In this document: positions 1 through 8,286 of the stretch, piece by piece
How positions within the stretch are numbered: the stretch's first letter is position 1
How the letters are laid out: every line of letters starts with the position of its first letter
NCBI RefSeq assembly: GCF_040833985.1
Contig: NZ_CP162139.1
Location: 1,260,001-1,324,000 of the forward strand
DNA length: 64,000 nt
Reading direction: 5' to 3'
Origin: Leptospira sp. WS4.C2
GTDB lineage: Bacteria > Spirochaetota > Leptospiria > Leptospirales > Leptospiraceae
The notes under the pieces: model-generated
The model's database searches: none
Seen by the model: the letters and a program-made list of their open reading frames with translations, nothing else
What the model was told of the DNA's origin: nothing
Position numbers and translations under genes: made by a program

Positions 1-247
1 AGGGATTTCCGTTCGAGCAGGTAAGGTTGGTTTTATAGGAGTGTCGACTAGCGAATGCTTTTACAGATAATAGAATTTTGAAAATTTTTGCCATAAATGG
101 AAACCTATTTATCATTTGTTTACAGGTGAAGTGAAGTGATTCGTTGATTTGATTTAGTTTCTGTAAAATGAAATCGATCCGTAATGCTTTAAATTCATTA
201 TGAAAATATAGTAAGTTTTTATGATCATTACAAAGATGGAAATATAA

Positions 248-394
248 ATGAAACAATCATTAGTTGAAGAGATTTTGATAGCCAGAGAAATGAAAAACGA
301 AAAGACGGTTGAAATATTTAAGGTGTTGAACTACGACACCGTAGAAGTTTTACCCAAACCCAAGGTAGGTGGTGACATTAATTTGACCACTTAG
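248..394 (+). CDS. Possible small ORF or gene fragment, 48 aa
   Basis: An ATG-initiated frame of 48 codons, beginning MKQSLVEEILIAREMKNEKT and charged throughout. No signal peptide, membrane segment or known motif is present, and no Shine-Dalgarno sequence precedes the ATG. It could be a small antitoxin-like or regulatory protein, or the surviving 5' end of a degraded gene. The surrounding DNA looks decayed, so I favour a remnant. Confidence 0.2.
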   Translation: MKQSLVEEILIAREMKNEKTVEIFKVLNYDTVEVLPKPKVGGDINLTT

Positions 395-469
395 GAACTT
401 CCTACAACTTTTTCGAAGAACCAATCACCAAACTCAAGGTGAGATTCGTGACACAATCTTCATTACCTG

Positions 470-488
470 CACTGAGCTTGCCGAAGTG
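470..488. repeat. REP-like imperfect palindrome
   Basis: The motif CACTGAGCTTGCCGAAGTG has CACT/AGTG outer arms with an imperfect inner stem. It resembles the widespread REP-type core CTTCG(A/G)CAAGCTCAG read on the opposite strand. REP sequences of this type are extragenic and mobilised by RAYT-type transposases in many bacteria. Only one copy was noticed here, so assignment rests on resemblance alone. Confidence 0.35.
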
Positions 489-534
489 TAGAAGCCAATC
501 TGCTTAAAGGCGACTATATTTTGATGTCCATATT

Positions 535-924
535 TCAGCCAGAACATGAATAATATGTATTCGAGCAAATGGCAATATTGGGGGTGGACGGAGTGCAAGC
601 CTGTGTTGTTGTATTTGTAAAACGAAATAAAAGAGTATGTGCCCCAGATGCCACGGTAAAAGTCGAGCTTCTTCCATTAGGTGTCACAGTGGCCCATATC
701 ACTCCATCCCATAATATATCGTAGGTTCTACTCGTATTAGAAGTATTAAGAAAATACACTGTACCAGTGGAATTGGTTTGGCATGCTGGTATAGATTGCA
801 GTAAAGCTATCAAGGTTTTACGAAATTCTGCATCCTCTTCCGCTTTTTTTTGATCTGCTAAGGTATTTAGATTACAGTTTAGGAATGTGAATAAAATTCC
901 AAATAACAAATAATTAATTTTCAT
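535..924 (-). CDS. Small putative lipoprotein, 129 aa
   Basis: The N-terminus is a short lipoprotein signal peptide (MKINYLLFGILFTFLNC), with the lipidated Cys expected near residue 17. A polar stretch follows, then a short aliphatic segment (TLIALL) and a second Cys at about residue 48, a layout shared with several other lipoproteins in this window. The rest is Thr/Asn/Ser-rich and predicted to be beta-structured, with three more Cys near the C-terminus that could form disulfides. No domain is recognised. It is flanked by non-coding DNA on both sides and so is probably transcribed alone. Confidence 0.65.
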   Translation of the reverse strand: MKINYLLFGILFTFLNCNLNTLADQKKAEEDAEFRKTLIALLQSIPACQTNSTGTVYFLNTSNTSRTYDILWDGVIWATVTPNGRSSTFTVASGAHTLLFRFTNTTTQACTPSTPNIAICSNTYYSCSG

Positions 925-1525
925 AGTGGATCTGACGCAATCAATTGCAAAGAAAATGGGAAAACAGAGATTTATCTAAAATAAATAGAAAACTTCGGCA
1001 AAAACAAATCGATAAAACGGAAGATTAGATTCATAGTTAGAATCATTCCAATACCTCAAAAGAAAATATTCCTTATGATTGATCCAATAACATCTTTACC
1101 GCCAAATATGTGATTGTTGAAAAGTAATAAGTGATGAATGCGATACCTATTTGTTTACGGGAATTGGTCTTAGCGAATCATCTTACCAAATTCCCAAGTA
1201 GTAAATCAATTCATCTGAAAACTCATTTTCCAAAATCACCGATTATATTTACAATAAGTTCGATCTTCCATTAGTAGAACAAGTTTTACGAATGCTTATC
1301 GGTTTTTGTTTTAGGATGCTTTAGCTAGGAAATGTTTGGTCTTCATTCGCGATTAATTTATGAAAAAATAAGTTTGGATTCTTGTTAAAAATGTAAAAGT
1401 TTTTGGAATGCAGGAGTTGAAAAGAGAATTCTAATGTTAACAACTGAATGGAATAAAAGTATATTCAAGAATTTTAGCCATAACTTTACCTTTACTATCT
1501 TGATTATCTTTGGAGCGAGATCCCC
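925..1525. other. Intergenic stretch without a supportable gene
   Basis: About 600 bp of AT-rich DNA. On the minus strand, near 1190-1250, a short frame reads plausibly as protein (LENEFSDELIYYLGIW, then a stop), but it has no start or upstream continuation. It may be a relic of a coding sequence. No promoter, RNA gene or strong hairpin could be made out. Confidence 0.35.
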
Positions 1526-1990
1526 TTATTTGGGAAGATTACCTTCCTTTTTAAATAAAAATGTATATTCAGCGTAGGTGTTACGCGTTCTGTCAGGTGG
1601 GGGAGGGAATTCCCACGAACTGATTTCCTTTTGGATACAACTAATGAGTAATTCTGATTTAAAATCGGATTGGATGAGTTCGACTTTTGTGGGAACACCA
1701 TCGGGTTCGATCTGCCAATCGAATTGGATTTTGCCTTCTTCGATTTTAGGATTCGTTTCTAGGTATAAATTATAGCAGATTTGAATTTTGCATTTGTGTT
1801 TGGTGATGGTAAAGTTCACTTCTCGTTTGTGGTAAGGAGAGAGACCTTTTTTATCCACTTCCACTGGAGTTTGTGCGTATTCGTTTCCGTTTGAGATAGG
1901 ACGAAGGAAAATGAGATACACAAAACTTAAGACAATAGTTGTCATCGAGACTAGAAAAATTTCTTTTTGGTATGGAATTAGTTCTTTCAT
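1526..1990 (-). CDS. AgmX/PglI or TonB C-terminal-like protein with N-terminal anchor
   Basis: The 154-residue product has one hydrophobic segment at about residues 11-30, giving an anchored or exported topology, followed by a domain at about 75-150. That domain resembles the AgmX/PglI C-terminal (TonB-C-like) fold: a beta-strand region KIQFDWQIEPDGVP, then a helix with a Cys (LLISCIQKEISSWEFPPP) and a final strand. Such domains occur in envelope or gliding-type complexes and bind protein partners in the periplasm. The start codon directly abuts the stop of the FG-GAP lipoprotein gene (TAAATG), so the two are almost certainly translationally coupled. The partner relationship is inferred from this coupling. 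Confidence 0.6.
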   Translation of the reverse strand: MKELIPYQKEIFLVSMTTIVLSFVYLIFLRPISNGNEYAQTPVEVDKKGLSPYHKREVNFTITKHKCKIQICYNLYLETNPKIEEGKIQFDWQIEPDGVPTKVELIQSDFKSELLISCIQKEISSWEFPPPPDRTRNTYAEYTFLFKKEGNLPK

Positions 1991-3679
1991 TTATTTTCTA
2001 ATAAAAACATAGCCTGCACCAGAATTAGTAGCTAAGTTATTTGTACTCGCAGTAGGTCCATTTGTAATTGTGTTTTGATTGCTGTCCTCTTGGTTCGCTG
2101 ACACAATCATGGTATCACCTGAAATGGCAACAGCATAGCCAAACTGATCGTCTAGACCTGGATTCGGTGGTTTGATGTAGGCTCGGTGGAACCAGTTGGA
2201 CCCAGATCGTTGGAAAACATAAACAGCACCTGCATTGGTGATAGAGTTATCTTCACTTGCAGTTTGTCCATTCGTAACCGTTGTCTGGTTACTATCTTCA
2301 AAAATGGCTCCGACCAAAATTGTATCACCCTCAATCGCAAGTGAGATACCAAAACGATCATCTGACCCTGTATTGGGAGCCTTGAGGTAGGCTTGGTGTG
2401 TCCATGTAGAACCGATTCTTTGGAAAACATAAGCAGCGCCAGATAGGGCAGCTGAGTTATCCGTACTTGCAGTTTGTCCATTTGTAATCGTTGTTTGGTT
2501 ACTTGATTCAGCAAATGACCCGACCACAATCGTATCCTTTGAAATGGCGACACGCTGACCGAATTGATCGTTTGCTTCTCCATTGGGTGCTTTTAAGTAA
2601 GCTTGCGTTGCCCAAGTCGAACCCGTCCTTTGGAATACATAGGCGGCACCCGAAATGGATGCAGAGTTATCGCTACTTGCACCACCTCCGTTTGTAATTG
2701 TTGTTTGGTTGCTATCTTCTAAATTTGCACCTACGACAATCGAATCTCCTGAGATGGCAACAGAAATTCCAAATCGATCCTCTGTTTGCGCATTTGGAGC
2801 TTTGAGATAAGCTTGTTCTACCCAAGTTGTGCCAGTTCGTTGAAAAACATATGCGGCCCCTGCATTGAGAGCTAAGTTATCGATAGCGGCAGACGAACCA
2901 TTGGTGATCGTTGTTTGGTTGCTATCCTCGAGAAATGATCCGACAACAATCGTATCTCCATCGATGGCAACAGAAATTCCAAATTGATCATCTGCTCCTG
3001 CATTGGAAGGTTTGAGGTAGGCCTGTTGTGTCCAAGTGGATCCGGACCTTTGGAAAACATATGCGGCGCCCGAATCGGATAACGTGTTATTTATACTTGC
3101 ACCACTTCCGTTTGTAATTGTTATCTGATTGCTATCTTCATAAATTGCCCCAACAACAATCGTATCTCCTGAGATTGCTACGGAGGCTCCAAATCGATCA
3201 TCTAATTCTGCGTTTGGTGCTTTTAGATAGGCTTCCTGAAGCCAATTGGAACCCGTCCTATGAAAGACATAAGCCGCTCCAACAAAACTTGATGAGTTGT
3301 CGGAACTAGCAGTAGATCCATTCGTAATCGTCGTCTGATTACTTGCCTCTCCAGAGGCTCCAACGACGATCGTATCACCTGAAATGGCAACAGAAGTTCC
3401 GAAGAAATCACCTGGATCTGCATTGGATGCTTTGAGATAGGCTTGGGCTTCCCAAAGTTTTGGTGCATTACTGACACGGAACCCGCAAAAGGGAGTTGGA
3501 GTTTCCGAAAGGGAGGATAATAAAAGGGTTGCCATATAACTCTTTGATTTTTGATCACAGGGGTTATTCAATGTTAATTGCTTGCAACCTCCGTAAGCTA
3601 AAAAAATCAATAAGCCTACGGTCCATCTGACCAAGGAACTACGAACTGCGAATGGTCCTTTCCCCATCAAATTACTCAA
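1991..3679 (-). CDS. FG-GAP repeat lipoprotein, seven repeats
   Basis: The 562-residue product carries a signal peptide ending in a lipobox-like YGGC (Cys at about residue 32). A short cassette follows with CD at 41-42 and FCG near 65, also found in the lipoprotein at 6955-8220. From about residue 75 to the end there are seven near-identical repeats of roughly 70 residues. Each has AYLK(A/P)xN, FG, and then VAISGDTIVVGA, the FG-GAP/integrin-type propeller signature with Asp residues typical of calcium-binding loops. Seven repeats imply one closed seven-bladed beta-propeller on the cell surface or in the periplasm. The first codon chosen is TTG behind GGGA; an ATG lies four codons further in. 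It is translationally coupled to the downstream TonB-C-like gene. Confidence 0.8.
   Translation of the reverse strand: MSNLMGKGPFAVRSSLVRWTVGLLIFLAYGGCKQLTLNNPCDQKSKSYMATLLLSSLSETPTPFCGFRVSNAPKLWEAQAYLKASNADPGDFFGTSVAISGDTIVVGASGEASNQTTITNGSTASSDNSSSFVGAAYVFHRTGSNWLQEAYLKAPNAELDDRFGASVAISGDTIVVGAIYEDSNQITITNGSGASINNTLSDSGAAYVFQRSGSTWTQQAYLKPSNAGADDQFGISVAIDGDTIVVGSFLEDSNQTTITNGSSAAIDNLALNAGAAYVFQRTGTTWVEQAYLKAPNAQTEDRFGISVAISGDSIVVGANLEDSNQTTITNGGGASSDNSASISGAAYVFQRTGSTWATQAYLKAPNGEANDQFGQRVAISKDTIVVGSFAESSNQTTITNGQTASTDNSAALSGAAYVFQRIGSTWTHQAYLKAPNTGSDDRFGISLAIEGDTILVGAIFEDSNQTTVTNGQTASEDNSITNAGAVYVFQRSGSNWFHRAYIKPPNPGLDDQFGYAVAISGDTMIVSANQEDSNQNTITNGPTASTNNLATNSGAGYVFIRK
1994..3457 (-). repeat. 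Seven tandem coding repeats of about 210 bp
   Basis: The FG-GAP repeats are conserved at DNA level as well as protein level. Phrases such as ACAATCGTATC and TTGGTTACT or TTGGTTGCT recur every 210 bp or so. High nucleotide identity between units suggests recent internal duplication or gene conversion and makes the array prone to unit gain or loss. Confidence 0.75.
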
Positions 3680-4292
3680 ATTTTTTTCCCTTAAATAAAA
3701 TTCCTAACATACGTTAGAAAAATCCAATAACTATTATCAGGTCTAGCAAGTTTTTTACCTGCTATCACTAAGTTGGATACCAATTTTTCATAAATTTGTC
3801 TGGTTCACATCGTGGAAACCAATTACATCTGTTTGCATTGTCGTCGCGTTTCTTTGTATATTGTAAAAGTTAGTTCAACCGACAGTTAACAATTGTTAAA
3901 TCAATAATTCTCATCAAACATGCGGTTTTTTTTATACCCGGAGGGTAGGTGGGGATGTGACATAATCCAAATGCGAATTCACAAACCCCCGCCCGAGTTA
4001 GGGTGGAGGGGAGTGGCTCGTGGGAAGGTGGCAATTTCTCCTCTAACACATATCCTTTTTTTCTGAAACGAACTTCCCAATTCCCAAAAATTTATTCTGA
4101 AACGGTTCACATTTTCGAAACATAACTCCAAACCTGTGGTCCCAAGTTCAGTCAAATTTGTAGCAAATATCAGCACAGAGCCTGATGATAGTTATTTTTT
4201 CATAAGATGATTTCCGTTAGCTTATTATGATTTGACAGTCGTTAGTATGGTTATGAACATTGGTGAAATAATTATTAGGAAAATAGGAATAT
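3680..4292. other. Intergenic region with a possible dispersed repeat
   Basis: A short palindrome CTAACATACGTTAG at 3704-3717 lies in the presumed leader of the FG-GAP gene. Around 3950-4180 a G- and C-richer block stands out from its AT-rich surroundings. Its minus-strand translation (KKRICVRGEIATFPRATPLH) resembles non-genic hypothetical peptides that I recall recurring in Leptospira annotations, so a dispersed non-coding repeat is likelier than a gene. The promoter of the downstream plus-strand gene should lie in 4200-4290. Confidence 0.4.
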
Positions 4293-5405
4293 ATGAAAAA
4301 ATTAATATTGGGTATCCTTGTTTTTGCGAACTCTATGTTGTTTTCGCAAACGAACAGAGAAAAAGTTTTTTATCTTAAAGGGACTGATTTAACTGTTGAT
4401 TCCGCTACCTTGAAGAATGGTTTACTGATGCAGAATTCGTTAGTTTTGAATCGTTATATTGGCGGAACAACTTATTTTGCGCTTCCAGCAACAAACAAAT
4501 TTAAAGGTAAGGGGATTGAGTTAGGTTTTAATTCAAGACACAACGGCTTACTTCAAACGGACTTCGGAATTTCATTCGCTACGTTATTTGCTGATTCTAA
4601 TTTTTTATCAGAATATTCCAATGCATCAATTCGTCTGGGTTCTGGTTCAACAGCTAGTACATTGAATTCCGAATCTTTAATTTCGAGTGAATACACTTCC
4701 AATCGATTACAAACTGCAAATATAAAGTTAGTAGAAAATATTTATGCATTCCACGATTCAGGAAACAAATTCCTTGAGGGAATTGCATTTAAGATTGGAG
4801 CAGAAATTTATGGCAATGAAGTTAAGATGACTTCGCCTTACAATTTTTCAAATAGTGTAACAACTTCTGGAACTACTTCAGTATTTAGTAGTGGTGTCAG
4901 TGCAAACGTAATTGATAAAATTAAATACAATGAGGCCTATTTCAATGCCGTACTAGGACTTGGATATACTTTTAAGATTGCGGAAGGTCATAATCTTGTT
5001 GTTGGATATGAATATCTAAAAAGCGCTGCGAATGGTGGTAATTACGAAAATAAAACAAGATCACTGCTTGTGCTTTCTCCTACCATAGCGTTTCCATCGG
5101 AAACTAAAATTAAAGGAAAGGTCGATTCTGAATTGGTAGGAAATCGAATTTCACTAGGATATCTTTTTAGTGTGTCAGAGAATGTAAGTTTCGGAATTAG
5201 TTATTCTCACACAGAAGCAACTCACAGAGTGGTAGATAGTAAAGTAAAAGAATCGGGTAACATTTTGTCACTAATTACTGGAGCGTCTTCCGGTAGTTTT
5301 AACGCCATTCCTTTTTTATTGGGGAGCCAACCTGGATTCGGACCTTTTCCTGAAAGCAAAGACATTCGTAGGCAAATTGGAATTGAAGTGGTTTATAAAT
5401 TTTAA
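4293..5405 (+). CDS. Putative outer-membrane beta-barrel protein
   Basis: The 370-residue product starts with a cleavable signal peptide (MKKLILGILVFANSMLFSQ). It continues as a chain of alternating hydrophobic/polar strands with many Gly, Asn and Ser, and ends in VVYKF, the C-terminal aromatic residue expected of proteins assembled by the BAM complex. No named family is recognised. Length and pattern suggest a barrel of 12-16 strands, possibly a small porin or transporter of the OmpP1/FadL or DUF type. An AGGA ribosome binding site precedes the ATG. It stands alone and converges on the next gene across a hairpin. Confidence 0.6.
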   Translation: MKKLILGILVFANSMLFSQTNREKVFYLKGTDLTVDSATLKNGLLMQNSLVLNRYIGGTTYFALPATNKFKGKGIELGFNSRHNGLLQTDFGISFATLFADSNFLSEYSNASIRLGSGSTASTLNSESLISSEYTSNRLQTANIKLVENIYAFHDSGNKFLEGIAFKIGAEIYGNEVKMTSPYNFSNSVTTSGTTSVFSSGVSANVIDKIKYNEAYFNAVLGLGYTFKIAEGHNLVVGYEYLKSAANGGNYENKTRSLLVLSPTIAFPSETKIKGKVDSELVGNRISLGYLFSVSENVSFGISYSHTEATHRVVDSKVKESGNILSLITGASSGSFNAIPFLLGSQPGFGPFPESKDIRRQIGIEVVYKF

Positions 5406-5473
5406 TTCGGTTTCATCGAATAGTTTTGCGATGAACAAAATAAGCAAATATTGAATTGCTAAAATAGCATGAT

Positions 5474-5496
5474 AAACCTCGCCAGTGACGGGGTTT
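5474..5496. terminator. Bidirectional terminator hairpin candidate
   Basis: AAACCTCG (5474-5481) pairs with CGGGGTTT (5489-5496), with one T-G wobble and a seven-base loop. It sits between convergent genes at 5405 and 5542. There is no strong T-run on either side, so its efficiency is uncertain. Confidence 0.5.
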
Positions 5497-5541
5497 ACTC
5501 TTAACAAAAATCATCATTCGTTTTAGAATCTTTAGCAATGA

Positions 5542-5850
5542 TCAGAACATTCTCTTGTAAATCTCACGTTCTATTCTGATGGAATGGCGAGTTAAAAAAT
5601 CCTGCATGACAAATCCTTGTCTTTGGTATTCTGAAAAAACCAATGTTTTCGCATTGTCTAAGTATGTTTGGTTTTCCCAAGTGGCTATCGTCAGAAATAG
5701 GATTTTGTCGTTTCCTTCTTGTATGTACGCTTCATCACCTAAAAATCCGGGAATTGTTTTGATAAATTCGCGATTAATTTTTACCCTTTCTAAAAAAACT
5801 TCTTTTGCCTCTTGTGGAAATTCGAATCGATCAATAAGAATTTGGTTCAT
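5542..5850 (-). CDS. Antibiotic biosynthesis monooxygenase-fold (ABM) protein
   Basis: The 102-residue protein matches the ABM dimeric alpha/beta-barrel pattern. It has an N-terminal strand (ILIDRFEF), a helix (EVFLERVKINREFIKTIPGF), a GDEAYIQ strand, LFLTIATWEN and a C-terminal helix. ABM proteins act as small cofactor-less monooxygenases or as haem- or quinone-related enzymes, but the substrate cannot be read from sequence. It lies about 100 bp downstream of an AraC-type regulator on the same strand, which may control it. The whole length is one domain, as is usual for the family. Confidence 0.65.
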   Translation of the reverse strand: MNQILIDRFEFPQEAKEVFLERVKINREFIKTIPGFLGDEAYIQEGNDKILFLTIATWENQTYLDNAKTLVFSEYQRQGFVMQDFLTRHSIRIEREIYKRMF

Positions 5851-5951
5851 TGTATCCTCTTAACTATTTTGGCTTCTAAAGCCAGGTTTATTAATTAGGA
5901 TACATGGGACTTGAAATCTAAAATTGTAAAAAATCAGAAAAAGGAGTTTGT

Positions 5952-6725
5952 TTACCAATTTTGTGGGTGTTGGAAAAAAAACTTTGGAGATTGTCCGGTA
6001 TAGAGTTTGAATTCTTTGTTAAAATGCGATTGGTCAAAGTAACCAGCATTGTAAGCAAGATCGGTTAAGGAAGTATTCTGGGAGTGAGATGTTATGACGG
6101 ATCGACTTCTCAAGAGATTTGCATAATGTTTTAGTGTGGTTCCGACAGAGTCTTTGAATTTTTTTTCTAAGGAGTCTAAACTAATCGGTAATCCTTCTTT
6201 TAGGTCTTTTATCTTTATTATACCGTTTGATTTCTTAATTTTAATTAGAGTTTGCCAAAGGATTGGATCAATTTTCCTTTCTTTTCTATTTTGAAGTAAA
6301 AAATTCTCGATTAACAAGAGACAGCTTTCATTTGATTTACTTGTCGCTAAACGTTCTTCCAATTCTGTTAGCATCGGACCAGAAATCACATTATCTAGAT
6401 GGATGGTTTTGCCAAAGAAGTCGGAAATCGGTTCTTTAAAAAATTCAGCAGCACCAAATTCAGTAAGAATTACAAGTAAAGTTGAAGAATTTTTGGTGTA
6501 GATGATCTTTCTTGGCGATTTCCTAAATCCCGCAATTCCTGCGCGAGGTAAATCGTAAAAGGCATTTGATTCCAGAGAGTGGAGATTCCCTTTTAGGAGA
6601 AATGATAAAACAAGATGAGGATTCGGTAGGACATGGTTTTCGATTCCATTTGCAGATTCAATGATGAGATATTTTTGAACGAAAGGGAGTAATGATGTGG
6701 AAGGGAAATAAGTCTGAATCTTCAT
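5952..6725 (-). CDS. AraC-family transcriptional regulator
   Basis: The 257-residue protein has an N-terminal sensing region and a C-terminal AraC/XylS DNA-binding domain at about residues 160-250. The second helix-turn-helix is clear: LTDLAYNAGYFDQSHFNKEFK followed by TGQSPKFF, the hallmark of the family. Its ligand is unknown. The N-terminal part resembles the DUF6597-like cupin sensors found in many single-copy AraC proteins (inference). The ABM-fold gene immediately downstream on the same strand is the likeliest target. Confidence 0.8.
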   Translation of the reverse strand: MKIQTYFPSTSLLPFVQKYLIIESANGIENHVLPNPHLVLSFLLKGNLHSLESNAFYDLPRAGIAGFRKSPRKIIYTKNSSTLLVILTEFGAAEFFKEPISDFFGKTIHLDNVISGPMLTELEERLATSKSNESCLLLIENFLLQNRKERKIDPILWQTLIKIKKSNGIIKIKDLKEGLPISLDSLEKKFKDSVGTTLKHYANLLRSRSVITSHSQNTSLTDLAYNAGYFDQSHFNKEFKLYTGQSPKFFFQHPQNW

Positions 6726-6900
6726 TTCTTACTTTTGTCTATGGCGGGACACGATTCAAAATATAATCTTTGTTTGGACTTCAGCAACTAATTTTCTATA
6801 GAATTCTGGTGGTGTTCGAATTTCCTATGATATCGAAACCGAGCAAATACCTCCAATACTCCTAAGGACTTGTTTTTAAGGTTTGGTAAATTTCTTTCGT

Positions 6901-6929
6901 TTGACAAATTATAGCTTCTTCTCTATTCT
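6901..6929 (+). promoter_or_regulatory. Sigma-70-type promoter
   Basis: TTGACA at 6901-6906 is followed after exactly 17 bp by TATTCT at 6924-6929. It lies 26 bp before the TTG start of the propeller lipoprotein at 6955, leaving a short leader. Confidence 0.6.
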
Positions 6930-6954
6930 CATCGGAAGAAAGAGTTAAACCGGA

Positions 6955-8220
6955 TTGAAAAAATACCTAGCACCTGTTCTAACTTTCTATTTCTTTTTGT
7001 CCGGTAGTCTAATTCTATCCTGCAAATTTCCGAACTTAGAAAATGGCTGTGATCCCCAATCGGAGTCTTTTCAAAATTTTTATCTAGCAAGGATCCTCGT
7101 TGATGATGACAGGGAATTCTGTGGTTCTGTTGCACCAAATCGCTCTATTTGTGAAATGGATCCACTGGCTATCATTCAACCTAAACGTTGGAAGTATGTC
7201 TCAGCGGAATTAAGAAAACAGGCTTTACTCGGATCAAACGGAGTCACTTTCACAACGTTTACACCTTCTTATACCGGCACAGCAAAATGGTTAGGTGGTG
7301 TCCTTGGTAATGATCAAAAAATCTACTCCATACCATACAACCAATCAGATATACTTGTGATTGATCCATCCACGCAAACGGCGTCTGGTTTAGTCTCTGG
7401 AGCGAGCGGGTCGGCACAATGGGAAGGAGCTGTTCTTGCACCAAATGGTAAAATTTATTCCATACCAAGAGATTCTGACCAAATACTTGTAATCAATCCG
7501 ACAACAAATCAGAGTTATATGATTTCATCTCCGGAAACTGGCGCAAATAAGTGGAGAGGAGGGGTGCTCGCACCCAATGGTTTGATCTATGGAATCCCCA
7601 ATAGCTCTAACAAAATTCTTGTGATTGATCCACAAACAGACAAAGTGAGAACCATTCCTTCTCCGATTTCACTTACCAATATGTGGGAAGGCGGCGTTCT
7701 TGCACCTAACGGTAAAATCTATGCTTTCCCGGTTGATATCGATTATATTTTTGTCCTAGATCCTTTTTCCGAAAGAAGTTATGTATTATCTTCTCCCAAA
7801 ACAGGACTTGGAAAGTGGAGGCATGGAGTCGTTGCACCTAACGGTAAAATCTTTGCGATTCCATCGAATGATACTGAATTTTTGATTATAGATCCAAATA
7901 CTGATTTAATGAGTTTGTGGACATCTCCTGTAGTAGCTTCTGCAAAATGGCGTGGTGGAATCTTAGCTGCTGATGGAAAAATTTATACAATTCCTTCTGA
8001 TATTACTGATTTTATTTCTTTTGATCCGGATACCCTTTCTTCCACCACTTACAATTCTGGGATATCAGGAGGAAATAAATGGGGAGACGGGGTGTTAGCA
8101 CCTAACGGAAAAATATACACGGTTCCGCATACTACGGATCAAGTATTAGTCATTAATCCAGGTACTAATGGGAATATATGTGGCAATTTGTTACGAACTA
8201 GTTACTGGAATGTGTATTAA
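6955..8220 (+). CDS. Lipoprotein with seven 44-residue propeller repeats
   Basis: The 421-residue product begins at TTG and has a signal peptide with lipobox LILSC (Cys near residue 23), then a CDPQSES...FCG cassette like that of the FG-GAP lipoprotein. From about residue 110 seven repeats of about 44 residues follow. Their core is KWRGGVLAPNGKIYxIP, then a strand ILVIDPxT. This fits a seven-bladed beta-propeller related to NHL/SMP-30-type folds, exposed outside the inner membrane. Ligand and function are unknown. It appears monocistronic, with its own promoter just upstream. Confidence 0.7.
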   Translation: MKKYLAPVLTFYFFLSGSLILSCKFPNLENGCDPQSESFQNFYLARILVDDDREFCGSVAPNRSICEMDPLAIIQPKRWKYVSAELRKQALLGSNGVTFTTFTPSYTGTAKWLGGVLGNDQKIYSIPYNQSDILVIDPSTQTASGLVSGASGSAQWEGAVLAPNGKIYSIPRDSDQILVINPTTNQSYMISSPETGANKWRGGVLAPNGLIYGIPNSSNKILVIDPQTDKVRTIPSPISLTNMWEGGVLAPNGKIYAFPVDIDYIFVLDPFSERSYVLSSPKTGLGKWRHGVVAPNGKIFAIPSNDTEFLIIDPNTDLMSLWTSPVVASAKWRGGILAADGKIYTIPSDITDFISFDPDTLSSTTYNSGISGGNKWGDGVLAPNGKIYTVPHTTDQVLVINPGTNGNICGNLLRTSYWNVY

Positions 8221-8286
8221 TATATTCAAATTTGACTCTTTCTAAAATTCAATTGACACTCCTTGTAATTCACATAAAACATAAGT

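Larger units (their letters stand above)
1..534. other. Gene-poor, apparently decayed AT-rich stretch
   Basis: No convincing complete gene is visible. An open frame enters from the left edge and stops at 68-70, which could be the tail of an upstream gene. A 48-codon frame with an ATG at 248 and a stop at 392-394 (starts MKQSLVEEIL) has no recognisable domain and no clear ribosome binding site. Around 395-535 short coding-like phrases in different frames are broken by stops, which suggests remnants of a lost gene. A REP-like inverted motif lies at 470-488. Confidence 0.4.

Noticed and set aside
1994..3457. Periodic repeats suggestive of a CRISPR array
   Set aside because: Units are about 210 bp, contiguous, and translate into FG-GAP repeats; there are no short repeats with unique spacers and no cas genes.
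2152..3558. Several long alternative frames on both strands inside the FG-GAP gene
   Set aside because: They repeat with the same period as the FG-GAP units and lack sensible protein character; they are by-products of the repeats.
3979..4176. 65-codon minus-strand frame
   Set aside because: No signal, domain or ribosome binding site; better explained as translation of a dispersed non-coding sequence.
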